In this document: one piece after another, positions 23,740 through 34,921 of the stretch
Numbering within the stretch: the stretch's first letter is position 1
Layout of the letters: every line of letters starts with the position of its first letter
Assembly: GCA_947462335.1 (NCBI GenBank)
Contig: OX381710.1
Location: forward strand, 63,979,303 to 64,043,302
Length of the DNA: 64,000 nt
Reading direction: 5' to 3'
Source: Harmothoe impar
Taxonomy: Eukaryota; Annelida; Polychaeta; Phyllodocida; Polynoidae
Translations under genes and position numbers: made by a program
Notes under the pieces: generated by a model
What the model was told of the DNA's origin: nothing
The model's input: only the letters and a program-made list of their open reading frames with translations
The model's database searches: none

Positions 23740-24647
23740 GAGTGTGTGAGTGGCCTCACAGATGACTCAGGGTAATCTGTCAATTCTGGCATCAGAAATG
23801 AATTCGAATGAGTGATCTAATTTGAGTACAATACATTATTTCTCATTTCTGACGGCAGAATCGTAATCGCCAGAAAAAGCTACCCTAATTTCATATATTG
23901 GAAGTCATATATAATCAAATTCCAGGTGGTGGCTGTAGGTGAGCAGGTGGCTGTGGGAAAGCAAGTGGCTGGGGGCAAGCAGGTGGCTGTCGGCGTCAGC
24001 GCCCAGCAGCGCGTAACCGCTGTTTTACGTCTCGGCCGTAAAGCGAGTCGATCGGAGCATCAGCAGCGACACCATCGCCGTTTCCGTTTCGCCGTGTCGG
24101 TCGGCTACAGGGCGGCGTGTGTTACGCGTCCATGCCTTTGCCGTCCATCCCCTGCCCCTGGTGTACATTCGCTATCTGTATCATAACCGCTATCTGTTAA
24201 CATATAGATATAGAGTGGATGTGACTTGTTGCATAGGTCCTGGCGGTAGAATGTGCCCAGTTTTTGCCCGCTTTGGGGGTAGAAAGAGAGAAATACGGGC
24301 AAATTCGCTCAAAATGTCATTTCTATCTTGCACCCAAAAACTTAATGCCTTGCAGCCTATGGAGGCCCATGGAGGTGGTAGCTTTTTTTTACTACATTTC
24401 CATAATAGCGAAAGAGAGAAATAAATTCGTGAAGATCGCAGTTCAATTTCTTCAAGAAAAATTGAGATTTTTAGAAAAAAAATTGCGGAAAATGCTGTCC
24501 CCCGACCTTGCCTATCTCATGTTTTTTTCCGCTTTTGTCTATCTCGAATGATAACCGAAATACAACGATTCTCCTATGTCACAAAATTGTCTTAAAATGC
24601 AAAATTAGTAGGTGTATATTACTCAGGGTTAATTAAACCCTGAGTCA
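23740..24647. repeat. Element with TGACTCAGGGTA-type ends, copy 2
   Basis: Left end GTGAGTGGCCTCACAGATGACTCAGGG, as two blocks GTGAGTGGCCTCAC and AGATGACTCAGGG; right end ACTCAGGGTTAATTAAACCC then TGAGTCA. A GAGCAGGTGGCTGTGGG-type short tandem block lies at 23925-23990. The last 420 bases (24226-24647), with GGCCCATGGAGGTGGTAGC and CGAAAGAGAGAAATAAATTC, match 40995-41406 closely. Confidence 0.6.
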
Positions 24648-25323
24648 AAAATGGTCCATGACCACCAGTCTCCATAGGCTTTCATAACTTGCATGGTAGA
24701 AATGACTACATAAATTTTGCTGAGCCCTGTCTCAGCCTATGTGAAGTGTACTAGTAGTCACTTCAATACTAGAACTACTACCCTCATCTTGAACTGTGTG
24801 TTCTTAAAGGCCCAGATATCTATACCCCTACATCGACAGTCGAAGTGGGGCCAGGACAGGTATTCAAACCTATAAAGTACATATAAGGGCAGTGACGTTT
24901 ATAGAGGTTGCATTACACCAAATGTTTTCGCACTATAGGCCTAGATACCCCATGCTGTCCGTTGGGCATAGGCATTGTTAGTTTCTTATAGATATACATT
25001 TTCCCCATATATTTAGGCTCATGAGATATGGGACATATTGACTTAATCTTTACATATAGGCCTTTTGGCGTGGCCATACCCAATTTCCCTAGTTCTGCAG
25101 TGACAGATTTGGTATTTGGAAGATCATGTATTTCATATTATCTTCAAGCTTGATGAAGGATATTTACACACAGACATTTTGCTGCTTCAGTTTATCAACA
25201 AAAAAAAAGACTATAACATAGCCTACATTTCTGGTCTTGAATTGGCTGGCTCAATCAGTGCCATGAATTGAATTCATTTCATTTCTCACGTATTTAGATG
25301 AACCTCTTTACTTAGAAAAACCT
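24648..25323. other. Spacer downstream of the sulfotransferase pseudogene
   Basis: AT-rich and without recognised coding sequence. It may include the former 3' UTR of the - strand gene. Confidence 0.35.
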
Positions 25324-26235
25324 TATATTGAGTCAGTGAATTCTATGCCTTTGTCATGTAATTCTGCTAGACGTTCCTCAACAAATTTTAGCTGCTCCTC
25401 TTTACTGCTGAATTATCCTGCATTGACTTGAAAGAGGATTCCGACAGTATGCTTTCCAGCTCTGCCTCTGTAAGCCTTTTCCCAAGAAAAGAAGCCATCT
25501 TGATAATTTCTCCTCTTGGATTAGCCTTGAGGTATTCATATTTGACAAAGTAGGTATTAGGATTCTCCCTTTCTGCCCACCACCCGCGAACATGACTGAT
25601 GTAGTCTCCAAAAGCTAACCTCTTCTTTTGGAATAACTTAAAGAAAGTGTCAAAGTCCTGATCAAAGTTGCCAAGTGACGCATTCATTCTGTAGAAGTGG
25701 TAGTAGGAGATCAAAAGATCTTTCACATTCCTCAATCCCACAATGGTTTTGAAGTTGGCCTTATTCATGGCTTTAGTGAAGAGCCGGTACGGTAGATGAG
25801 TCTTGATGACCCTTGGTGATTTAGCTTCATGTAGAAACATCATTCGATCACCAAATTCCAGAAATGGTGACCGTTTATTTATAGACACCTGTCTTGATGT
25901 TTTGATGTCGAGATCATTCATGATTAGCCAGGCTATTTGCTGAAACCATGTTGTTCCTAAAAATGTATGTAGAAAAAAGTCAAATAGACACACACATTTA
26001 TGTATAGAGTAGATTTTATGCACAAAGATTGGAATCTTAGGACACTATATTCAGATAAGCATTCCATTATTCTCTTTTCCCCCTTTTCCTTACCTGCTTT
26101 GGGATAGGTAGCGATGAGCACATCATCTTAATGGAACTCAAAGTCCAGGACCTTGGACAAAACATCGGGTGAGGTTCTATCACAGAGTACCATCCCATCA
26201 TAGAAATGCTCTCCCTGCACTTTATGGTCCGACAT
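25324..26235 (-). pseudogene. Cytosolic sulfotransferase (SULT), disabled
   Basis: SULT enzymes move sulfonate from PAPS to small hydroxyl or amine acceptors. Two coding exons are seen: 26094-26235 (ATG at 26233-26235) and a second starting at 25956. The splice joins ATYPKA to GTTWFQQI, giving the 5'-phosphosulfate loop. Also present are KTHLP with the catalytic His, RNVKD...SYYHFYRM (3'-phosphate site) and WWAERENPNTYFVKYEYLK. Damage: an in-frame TAA at 26128-26130, just before DDVLIATYPKA. After SFKSMQDNSAV the frame shifts, and the expected RKGxxGDWKN PAPS-binding segment (roughly 35-40 residues) is missing; the reading resumes as EEQLKFVEERLAEL...FTDSI with a stop at 25324-25326. An upstream 5' UTR exon may end at 26494 (donor GTAAGT). 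A polymorphic null or assembly error cannot be excluded. Confidence 0.85.
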
Positions 26236-26740
26236 GGTTACTGTGTTATGAGTGTAGTCAAATAGAAAGTGTTTATACATAACCTGTAAGGTTGCTGATT
26301 ATAGTCATAAAAGGTGGTGAGGGATGGGAGGGTCATGCAACTTTTCTAAAAGCCAAATATGATAAATCGTGAATTAGAAATCTACAATGGCTATATGCAT
26401 CACATACATATACAACCTTACAAAAGGAAACCCAATATATCACTGGTCTGAAGGAGACAAACGGCATAAATTTCAAAGTCAAACTATACTTACCTTTGGT
26501 TCGGTATAAACACATCTGGTAAAGTCAGTCGGCAGTAACCATATCGTAGTTCAGAGAGCCTTTTCATAAGGTTTGTGGAGTATGGCAGATGGAGGACTAC
26601 CCTTTATTCAAGTACAGACTGTTCAAAAACACCACGCTTGTAAGCTGTTAGCTGTACCCATCCTGCTCCGTCGTTCCTACCATATCCTGGCAATAGAGCA
26701 TTGAGTGATTTGGAGGACAAGGTGTACATAGAGTATAACT

Positions 26741-27120
26741 GCTCAATGCTCCTGTCTGCTCAATAGGTTCTCCAAACATCCCATCTGACCCCTATCTGCT
26801 CAATGCCTCTGTCTGTTCAATACGTTTTCCAAACATCCCATCTGACCCCTATCTGCTCAATGCTCCTGTCTGTTCAATACGTTTTCCAAACATCCCATCT
26901 GACCCCTATCTGCTCGATGCATTTTCTTTATATCCAACCTGAGCCTTATCTGCTCAATGCCCCGGTCTGCTCAATGTTCTTTCTCTATTAGTATATCCTT
27001 TCTCACCCATGTCTGCTCACTGTTTTTTAAACATCTCATTTGACACCTGTCCACCCGATGGCTTGCACTGCTCAATGTCATTTTAAACATCCTATCTAAT
27101 TTCTGTCTGCTTAATGCCTT
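26741..27120. repeat. 56-57-bp tandem repeat, decaying rightward
   Basis: The unit contains TCCAAACATCCCATCTGACC followed by CCTATCTGCTCAATGC. Clear units start near 26771, 26827 and 26884, and later ones are degenerate. Confidence 0.8.
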
Positions 27121-27394
27121 TGAGTGGTCTACACTTTGCCTCTCCTCTTCTTGGAAGTGGGTACACAGCGCTTGGTATGAGGCAAATAGACTGTGGTTCC
27201 CTATATGAATCGTTTAACTTAAGGATATATTGGCTAGGTCTTCAAAGAAAAGCAGAATTTAGCGTGATTTCGGTCAAGTTGAAAAGCAGGGCCCTCTGCA
27301 GGACGCAACTTGTTACGTTGGCTCATGCCCTCAGGGCCACGTCCGCTAACGCGCCGATCTGACGCGTATATTTCGCACGTATCACACTGCTATC
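27121..27394. other. Spacer leading into the palindrome-rich repeat
   Basis: No gene recognised. The region holds a lone CATGCCCTCAGGGCCACG near 27328, akin to the units that follow. Confidence 0.35.
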
Positions 27395-28150
27395 ATCATC
27401 TTTGATGCCTTCAGGGCATAGGCTTCCACATGTAGACTTCTGTCCACTTTTAGTTAATGCCCCGGGGGCATCGTCCATGTCTTTGATGCCCTCAGGACAT
27501 AGGCTTCCACATACTTAAACTGTAGACTTCTAGTCAATGCCCCGAGGGTATCGTCCATGTCTTTGATGCCCTCAGGGCATAGCCTTCGACATACTTATAA
27601 ACTGTAGACTTCTGGTCAATGCCCCGAGGGCATCGTCCGGGGGCATCGTACATGTTTTTGATGCCCTCAGGGCATAGCCTTCCACATACTTATAAACTGT
27701 AGACTTCTGGTCAATGCCCTGGGGGCATCATACATCGCTTTGATGCCCTCAGGGCATAGCCGAGTCTTAGTCTAAACTTAAACTGGCGGCTACTGGCCAA
27801 TGCCCCAGGGGCATGATATAGCTTTGATTCCCTCAGGACTCTAAATATCACCCCTCCCCCTCCATGCCCCAAGGGAATCAACAATTTCTCCATGGCATTT
27901 ACCAATAGTCTTTAGTATAGCCTACCGGGGTAACTTTAAGTCCAGGCTATGCCTTGAGGGAATCAATGATAATTATGTACGATGCCCCCAGGGCATTGAC
28001 CAGTAGCCTATACAGTATAAGTCTGTACAAGTCCAGGCTATGCCCTGAGGGAATCAATGATATGTACGATGCCCTCGGGGCATTGACAAGGTTATATACA
28101 CGTGAAACATACGCATCGTACCGGCGCGGAACCGGACCAGGCCCTGGGGG
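27395..28150. repeat. Palindrome-rich tandem and inverted repeat upstream of the GPCR
   Basis: Units of roughly 80-100 bases carry GATGCCCTCAGGGCATAG, then CTGTAGACTTCTGGTCAATG, then CCCCGAGGGCATCG. From about 27940 the same units appear in reverse orientation (GGCTATGCCCTGAGGGAATC). About 18 palindromes of the form TGCCC-YNR-GGGCA, perfect or near-perfect, are present. The array ends about 100 bases before the GPCR start codon. Confidence 0.85.
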
Positions 28151-28246
28151 CATGAGCCAACGTAACAAGTTGTATCCTGCGGCCCGCCTGTGGCAAACTC
28201 CCTATTTCAGCCAAGGCAATATTTCGTATTTTACAGAAGCCTCAGG

Positions 28247-29278
28247 ATGGAAGTAAGTGCTGCTGTGTCTGCTGAGAACAATGTGACCAAGATGACAACA
28301 ACAATGATGGGTGTTAACTCAACCACCTCCGGCACGCCAACAGTGATGAACAACTACACCACTACCACCACAGAACCACAACTATCCACAGCCTTTGTGG
28401 TATCATACTATGTTCTGAAATTCATATTTGTTGGCTTTGCCATCTTTGGTAACACACTTACAATAGTTGCAGTAGCTCGGTTTAAAAAACTTCAAACCAA
28501 CACAAACTATCTGCTATGTAGCCTGGCTCTAGGTGATATGTTGGGCTCTATGCAAGCTCCAGTTGACCTTGCCCATGAAATCATTGTGGATAAGCCAATC
28601 TTTGTTACTCTCTGCCTGAACCACCTAGTGATTGGATCAATCTCCTACTACCTGACTTTCTCCAGCATTGCATTGATCACCATAGACAGGTACATCCTGA
28701 TTGCACACCCTCTACACTACCCCCGGTGGGTTACCACCAAAAAGGTCCTCACCGTCATCGGTATCAACTGGGTTGTCATCATTACTGAATTAACCGCCAT
28801 CTTTGTATTTACTCACGATATAGCTGTTGGCAAACCGTGCAGATACCCTGATGTTATCCCAGGTTATTTCCATCTAGCACTCTTGACACCTCAGCTTCAT
28901 GTATATTCATGTTTGATCATTGCCTTTAATGTAGCAATTTGCAGGATTGCCTACAAGCAGGGAAAGGCCATAGCTACCCTTGATTACCGAACGTATGAAG
29001 CTACCCTCCTCCAGCAGCATAAGAAGATAGCTATGATGCTGATGACTGTAATAGGAGTTGGCATTCTATGTTTTACACCATTACTTATAGGGACCTTAAT
29101 TAGAGGCACCTCCTCACAGACTAGTTTCTGGTTGCACTACGATAAGGTTGCAGCCCTCATCTACTGGCTTAACATCTGGCTTAACCCAGTAATATACGTT
29201 TGGAGGTGTGACGACTTTAGAATAGCTTTTCGTAAAGTCCTGAAGCTAAAGCCAGTGGCCATTCCTTATGTGATTTAG
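28247..29278 (+). CDS. Class A (rhodopsin-type) GPCR, orphan
   Basis: A 343-residue seven-helix receptor in one coding exon; ligand unknown. The N-terminus (about 60 residues) is Thr/Asn-rich with NVT, NST and NYT sequons. Landmarks: GNTL in TM1 (N1.50), LALGD in TM2 (D2.50), a Cys at the top of TM3, DRYILIAHPLHY at the end of TM3, a Trp in TM4, GKPCRYP in the second extracellular loop (disulfide partner), CFTP in TM6 where CWxP is usual, and NPVIYVW in TM7 followed by a helix-8-like FRIAFRKVLKLK. The C-tail is short. The sequence suggests the MECA-like (adenosine/S1P/melanocortin) part of class A, but the match is loose. The ATG at 28247 is preferred over the in-frame upstream stretch from 28190, which lacks an ATG; an acceptor-like TTTTACAG lies just upstream, so a 5' UTR intron is likely. 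Confidence 0.93.
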   Translation: MEVSAAVSAENNVTKMTTTMMGVNSTTSGTPTVMNNYTTTTTEPQLSTAFVVSYYVLKFIFVGFAIFGNTLTIVAVARFKKLQTNTNYLLCSLALGDMLGSMQAPVDLAHEIIVDKPIFVTLCLNHLVIGSISYYLTFSSIALITIDRYILIAHPLHYPRWVTTKKVLTVIGINWVVIITELTAIFVFTHDIAVGKPCRYPDVIPGYFHLALLTPQLHVYSCLIIAFNVAICRIAYKQGKAIATLDYRTYEATLLQQHKKIAMMLMTVIGVGILCFTPLLIGTLIRGTSSQTSFWLHYDKVAALIYWLNIWLNPVIYVWRCDDFRIAFRKVLKLKPVAIPYVI

Positions 29279-29315
29279 AAACTCACAATCGAAATTGTCC
29301 TTCACTGTACTACAC

Positions 29316-29506
29316 GTATTAAAAGCTGTAATATCCTTGTATTAAAGTAAGTTTTGTCTTTAGATTGTTTCCATAAGAGGCAAGAGTTTCAAAATTTAAC
29401 AATTTAATAATAGGAGCCCATCTACCAAGTTGGGAAGTATTGTAATAGTGTTCATCGACCTGTTGGTCTCTGTTTTCATTATTAAATGTAGGGTATGGAA
29501 TTTAAT
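29316..29506 (+). terminator. Candidate poly(A) signals of the GPCR
   Basis: ATTAAA variants occur at about 29318 and 29341, and AATAAA at about 29502, all within 230 bases of the stop. Confidence 0.35.
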
Positions 29507-30099
29507 AAAAGCTAGTAAGAGACATCTAGATTGGTAAAGCATGACATGTGCCAGCTAGATGCACAAGTAATCCAATCTGATTAGCAGGTTGTTTTAATTA
29601 GGCATCAGTGTACTTTTCTATTAGTTGTATTGTGTTGTAAACTGAACATGAAGGAAAACTGTTTGATGGTCTAGATAATAGCTTGACTTGTTTGTATGAA
29701 ACAGGATTGGTTACGATCTGTGAATAGCTCATGCATGCTACCATTCATGCCTGGCAGATACTAAAAGAATGAGACACTACGATGTATTACTATTATGTAT
29801 TCATTGTAAATATTCCTATATGTACTCTCCACCATGTATTCCGTTATATAGTTATAGTCTTGTGAAATATTATTGTAGATGCTGAAACTGTAGTTACCAC
29901 ATAAGTACTCATGGACATGCAGCCACACTAGAAGGCAATAATTTGTTGGATTCAGAGCATAAGAAGTAAAGTGGAGAGTGTGTTTGTTTGTAACCGTCTT
30001 TATTGGTTCTTGACATGGGAACAGACCTGGTGTGAGACTGAGGGGTAGTCACTATAGGAATCTGGAGCTATACCCTGTGTATCCACCATTTTATATTTC

Positions 30100-30219
30100 G
30101 CTGGTTGCGGTAAAACCCACTGATAAGACATCCCACTATGGGTACAATTAGGGGACAAACAGGGGACAGGCTAGTAACAGTCTTATCAGCTCTTATCAGT
30201 GCTGCCCGCCGCAACCAGC
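30100..30219. repeat. 120-bp element with GCTGGTTGCGG inverted ends
   Basis: GCTGGTTGCGG at 30100-30110 is inverted at 30209-30219, and inner CACTGATAAG is inverted as CTTATCAGTG. Looks like a tiny MITE. Confidence 0.5.
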
Positions 30220-31925
30220 TCCAGACCCGACTAGACCCTATACAGAGTGGCCTGCAGACAGATGGATACACTTTACACACCTCTATATCACATACAAGTC
30301 AGGCTGTAGACTCACACCCCAGGGAGGCGGCCCGGCCGTGCCGCGCGCCGGCCTGCTGGGGGTACGGTGGGAGGGCTGCTATACACAATCTGACACACAC
30401 CCAAGTCTAATCCACCAGTCTACTACAGATTAGAAATGCCACCTCGACACTCTTTTGCAAAGGTTTTAATAATACATTGTAATAGTTACGTTCAATTAAA
30501 ACATCGAATCTCAATTTTTTTTCGTAAATCCAATATATCAATTCAGAAATTCCCATGAAAAGTCGAACATGTGTGATAAGGCCTGGATGTTTTCTACACT
30601 TGTCGTAATCAGATACTGATTATAAGAACATGCCGCTTACCTGTACCCTCCGTGTGATTGGATAGTGTTTGGCTATGTACATGCTCGATACGAGAAATGT
30701 GCTATGCCTCAAACTCTCCCCACTCCAGACACCTTCAAGGGGGTTCAGGACAGGCTTGGTCGAATTCCAACTACACAACAGATACTTCACCTTTTTCTTA
30801 GCTAGGATTTAACTATAAATTCTAAGTTCTTATAAGCAACTTTACATTTACACATTATATATATATATTTATATTTTATATATATGTATACATATCTATA
30901 ATTCATCTGTACAAAGGGGTTAAAGAAATACAGGAAATCTCATCATTGAAAGTTACTCAAGAACATTTTGAACAATACATCATTAATACAGTAAGGCATT
31001 ATGTTGGGAAATAATTGAAATATTATATCTAAAATACATGTCAGCATGTGGGAAATAACTAAAAATACCAATCAAATATTATCATTTTTCTTGTAAATTG
31101 AGGTCATGCATAAAATGTAGTGGTATGAAATTTATATTTGTATTTCACCTTCATTTGTCCATTAAAACTAATAGATTGTAAGACATATTACATAACCTTA
31201 CCTACATGTTGGATAAAAGGTATAAATGCCAATTTTCTGTAATAAAATGCATGCAATAATTCACCATGCACGTGTTTTTGTTCCCTTATTCACATTCTCT
31301 TTAAAAGGACAATAGGAATGTTTTTACACAAGTGATATTGACTTAGAAGGACAAGACAGAGTACACATCATTATATACAATTAAAATCCCAAGACATTTA
31401 CACGCAGTGATATTATCACTAAAATATTGTCTCCGGCTCTGAGAGGAATTGGTCGTGTATTAAGGTATGATATAAACATGACGATACAAGGCTTGTATAG
31501 AGAAGGACTGTAGAAACGAGTTTACACATAAATGCACTGCTTTATAATAGACCACAGGGACTGGGCCTTGCCTCACAACCTTACTTCCATAGCTATAGCA
31601 CTTACTGTGACTTTTGTACCGGTTTGGACCCCATGAGGTCAAATAGACTAGTAGAAAAATATCAGTAGCCTATGAGGCTTGTAGAGAACACACTGGGACT
31701 GAGGACTGCAGGGCCCCCTATGTGACGACATAGAGGCACCCAGAACAGAACAGTGAAGCGTGGCAACTTAAGTATCAGTTCTTAGTAGAGAGAAACGTAT
31801 TATTCAGGATTAGCACTCAGAACAGAACAATGTGAAAGATGTCAACTCCAGTGTAGACTAGGCACTAGACTACACCCTTTCAGGGCCTGCATTAAACAGT
31901 TTGGAACCGAATTCAACATGACACT

Positions 31926-32069
31926 GGCCCTTTAGGAGTGAATCATACACGCATGGTGAGCATGATTCATGAATGCAGCACTGGTAAGTTACTCAGCAGG
32001 GCTGCATTCATGTATCATAACTACAAAGTGTGTAATACATTAAAGCACTATGCTGCTCTTAACAGGTTA
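31926..32069. mobile_element. TTAA-type hairpin MITE, worn copy
   Basis: Contains GATTCATGAATGCAGCACTG and GGGCTGCATTCATGTATCAT; the ends CCCTTTAGGAG and GCTCTTAACAGGTTA are mutated. Confidence 0.5.
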
Positions 32070-34371
32070 GTTAATGCAGGTGGAGGGGGTGCATGGAGAG
32101 GCATATCTAATTCAGAGGGTGGGACAGCAAACCTGGGGACATGACTTATTAGCAGTGACTACAAAACGTAAGGTGGGTGGGCTAGGTAGGGCCAAAGAGC
32201 AAATACTACTATTATTAGTATTCTTTGCTCTTAGGTAGGTGGCACACACAGGCTATACCTTATGTAAGGGGACAATGATAGCGGTGGGACTGACATGGAT
32301 AACAGTGGGACAGGCATGTGTGTTGGTGACATAGCACATTGGGATAGCAGGTGATGACTCTAGGTATCTACATGAGAGTTCATCTTCACATTATGCACAC
32401 AGTATTATGCTAGAGATGACCAGTTTATATATCATGCCTCTCTTGGCACCACATGGGGACTTGTAACTAAAACAGGCATGGGCTCTTACATGTACATGAA
32501 CACAGGGGACACAACATGTGTGCTAATGTGAGAGGTTGTTAGTTTCTTAGATGAGACTCTTTTATTTTAATACCGTTTTCTGTAGCATAGCAATATAACG
32601 CCGGCGTGGGCCTTTATCCCACCCTTTACAAGACACTTGCTCGGTAAAGATCCTATTTTAGTGCTTAAGAAAAACTCCATGGCCCATAAACCCGCGGCGC
32701 TTATACACGACCGCCGCTCTTTTGCAACCCGGCGCTATATGGCAACAGTACAGGGCATCACCCGGTAGAGTGCTGTGTGTTTATGGACCAGTGCGGGTCT
32801 CACTGGTAGGGGAGGTGCATGACAAACATATACAACAATTTACCCCAGGTCACAATAAATGTTGGATTTGCATTCCTTTTTCAATTGCGTATGGCTGCTA
32901 CATATACTGTGATTGGTGATATTACAAGGATGCCAACTAAAGACAGGATATACTAGTTTCATGAAGAAGTCCAAAGAATCGCCCTGAGATTTAAGTTATT
33001 GTCGCCTCGTCACAACTTTTCGCGCAGTCCTAGCCTGGTGCTGCGATGAGCGTACAATGGTACTTATTGGTAGTCCCTGGTTCTCTAGTACAGAAGACGG
33101 TCTACAACTGAAGAACCAGTTAAGGGGTTATTGTGTGCAGTGGTGTCCTATCTTACAGTGAGTACCATGACAGGCAATAAAAGGGTACAACCCATCTTTA
33201 GCTTTCCAGAAAAAAGAAACTCATACAACTGAGTGTTCAAGTGAGATGACCAATGGTAATGGTTTGCATAGTCCTATTGGGACACGAGTCGGTATGGCTT
33301 AGAGAGAATCACCAACAAAACATAGAAACAAGATACGACCGATCAGCAGAATTCTAGTATAAAATAGTCAAATTGTTGTATTTTTGGTCAGAACTCTTTG
33401 AACAATCAAGAACATTATTTTGTTGTAGTTCATATATACAAGGAAATCTCCCACCTGCAGAAAAGGTGGTGTCGCAGTTATCAAAGTAGATTAAAACTCA
33501 ATAAACCCATCCCCCCTTCCCCCCCCCCCCAATAAAAGCAGCTTAAACATATTGATGTGCAAAAAACATGCTAGGTTATCATTAAGTACATAAAGGACTC
33601 TCATAGTACTGAACCATGTATCACTTTAAGTTTTTACCATATTATTTCTATATTACAACATTATTTCAGTGACCTTTGGGTATATTTTAAAATGATGACC
33701 TGTTTTATTTGCCTCCATGTAACAACTCACTGCTACCACCTGGAGCTGCTCCTGCTGAGACCCAGCTCACAGAACGACACAGTTCACCTGGACAATACAA
33801 CTAAAGTAGTACATTAGTGACACGCTGGTGGCTCAGACTCTTCTCTAGTAATTGGTTTCCACATGTTGATTTCTACCTACATTATTATTATCATTATTAT
33901 ATACCCCTAATTTCATTGTAATAACTCTATGTAGCAAGCATGGCGTATACTATGCAACAACTTGTATGAGGCTGTACAACATTAGGTAGCGTTACTTATG
34001 GGTCTGACTAGCATACCGGATAATTCCTCTATCAAGGAAGCACCAAGTTAATCCATACTTAGATATAAGAACCAATCTTCATGTTTTATACACAACACAT
34101 TCCCATCATCACTAATAGAATATATCCAAGTTATTCAAAGTACCGAAAAGCCATTTCATGGAAACGTTCAACAGCAAAGGGTTGAATGAGGAATACGTGG
34201 CACTAGGGTTCAGTCGATATCATACAGCATTTAGCAAAGCCTTCGGGGCAACGCCTCTTAAATCCTTACGAATTAGCTGGTCCGCGCAGCATGGAATGAA
34301 CTCGTACTATCAGTTGGATTACTATATAGAAGGCATGTGAGTGGTGGCTGTGGCGCTGCCCCGTGTTTTTG

Positions 34372-34921
34372 TTAATTCAGGAATTCGACGTAATTAGCTG
34401 GTATCAACCCCGTTTTACCCTCCAAGATGCCTTCCAACCAGCCCGGCTCTCGCGACTGCCGCACTGAAAACGAGTAGTAGTGGAATGTCTTACTGAGTGA
34501 GCAAAAGTTGTAGAGAAACAGTTTTTATAATAAATTCAGGGTTCCTACAACATTTCCCAACTAAAATTCTATGACTTTCCATGACCAAATTGTCTATTTT
34601 TCCATAACAATATTTATTCTACCATCGCAATATAGCGCTGGGTGGTCTTTAATTTGACGGGGAGAGTTTCTACAATTTCAAAAGTAAATTGCACATTCTA
34701 GCGGATTTTTTTTTTTTCCCATGACAGCTTTTTTGCCTGAAATTCCATAACAAGTGGGAACCCTGTATAATAATTAGGATCATCAAGGCTTAACTCTAAT
34801 GAGCGTTTTGTTAAAACGAAACAAGCATTCATCAAACCTACCATTGGCAATGATCTGGTTGGGCTCAAAGGACATCTCTGAATCATTCTCCGCTTCACAC
34901 GCGTATAGTGTCCGCACCCTC
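34372..34921 (-). other. SH3 domain exons of the GRAF gene
   Basis: Two exons (34842-34921 and 34372-34463) encode the whole SH3: [19 protein letters not shown] (ALYDY and RT-loop region), [11 protein letters not shown] (conserved Trp) and [12 protein letters not shown] at the extreme C-terminus. This domain binds proline-rich partners; in vertebrate GRAFs, focal adhesion kinase and dynamin. Confidence 0.93.

Larger units (their letters stand above)
29999..34371 (-). other. Possible 3' UTR and downstream spacer of the RhoGAP gene
   Basis: No coding exon was recognised on either strand. On the - strand an AATAAA (TTTATT on +) at 29999-30004 could end a long 3' UTR after the stop at 34372. Included are a C-rich tract near 33509-33532 and small repeats. 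UTR status is inferred only from position. Confidence 0.25.

Noticed and set aside
26128..26130. Recoding of the sulfotransferase stop codon
   Set aside because: The codon is TAA, not the TGA used for selenocysteine, and the gene also has a C-terminal deletion.
27395..28150. CRISPR-like array
   Set aside because: Repeats are palindromic and regularly spaced in part, but the spacers are themselves repeated and the DNA is animal nuclear DNA; it is a tandem/inverted repeat.
28190..28246. 19-residue N-terminal extension of the GPCR
   Set aside because: It begins at GTG, not ATG, and spans acceptor-like sites; the ATG at 28247 is the better start.
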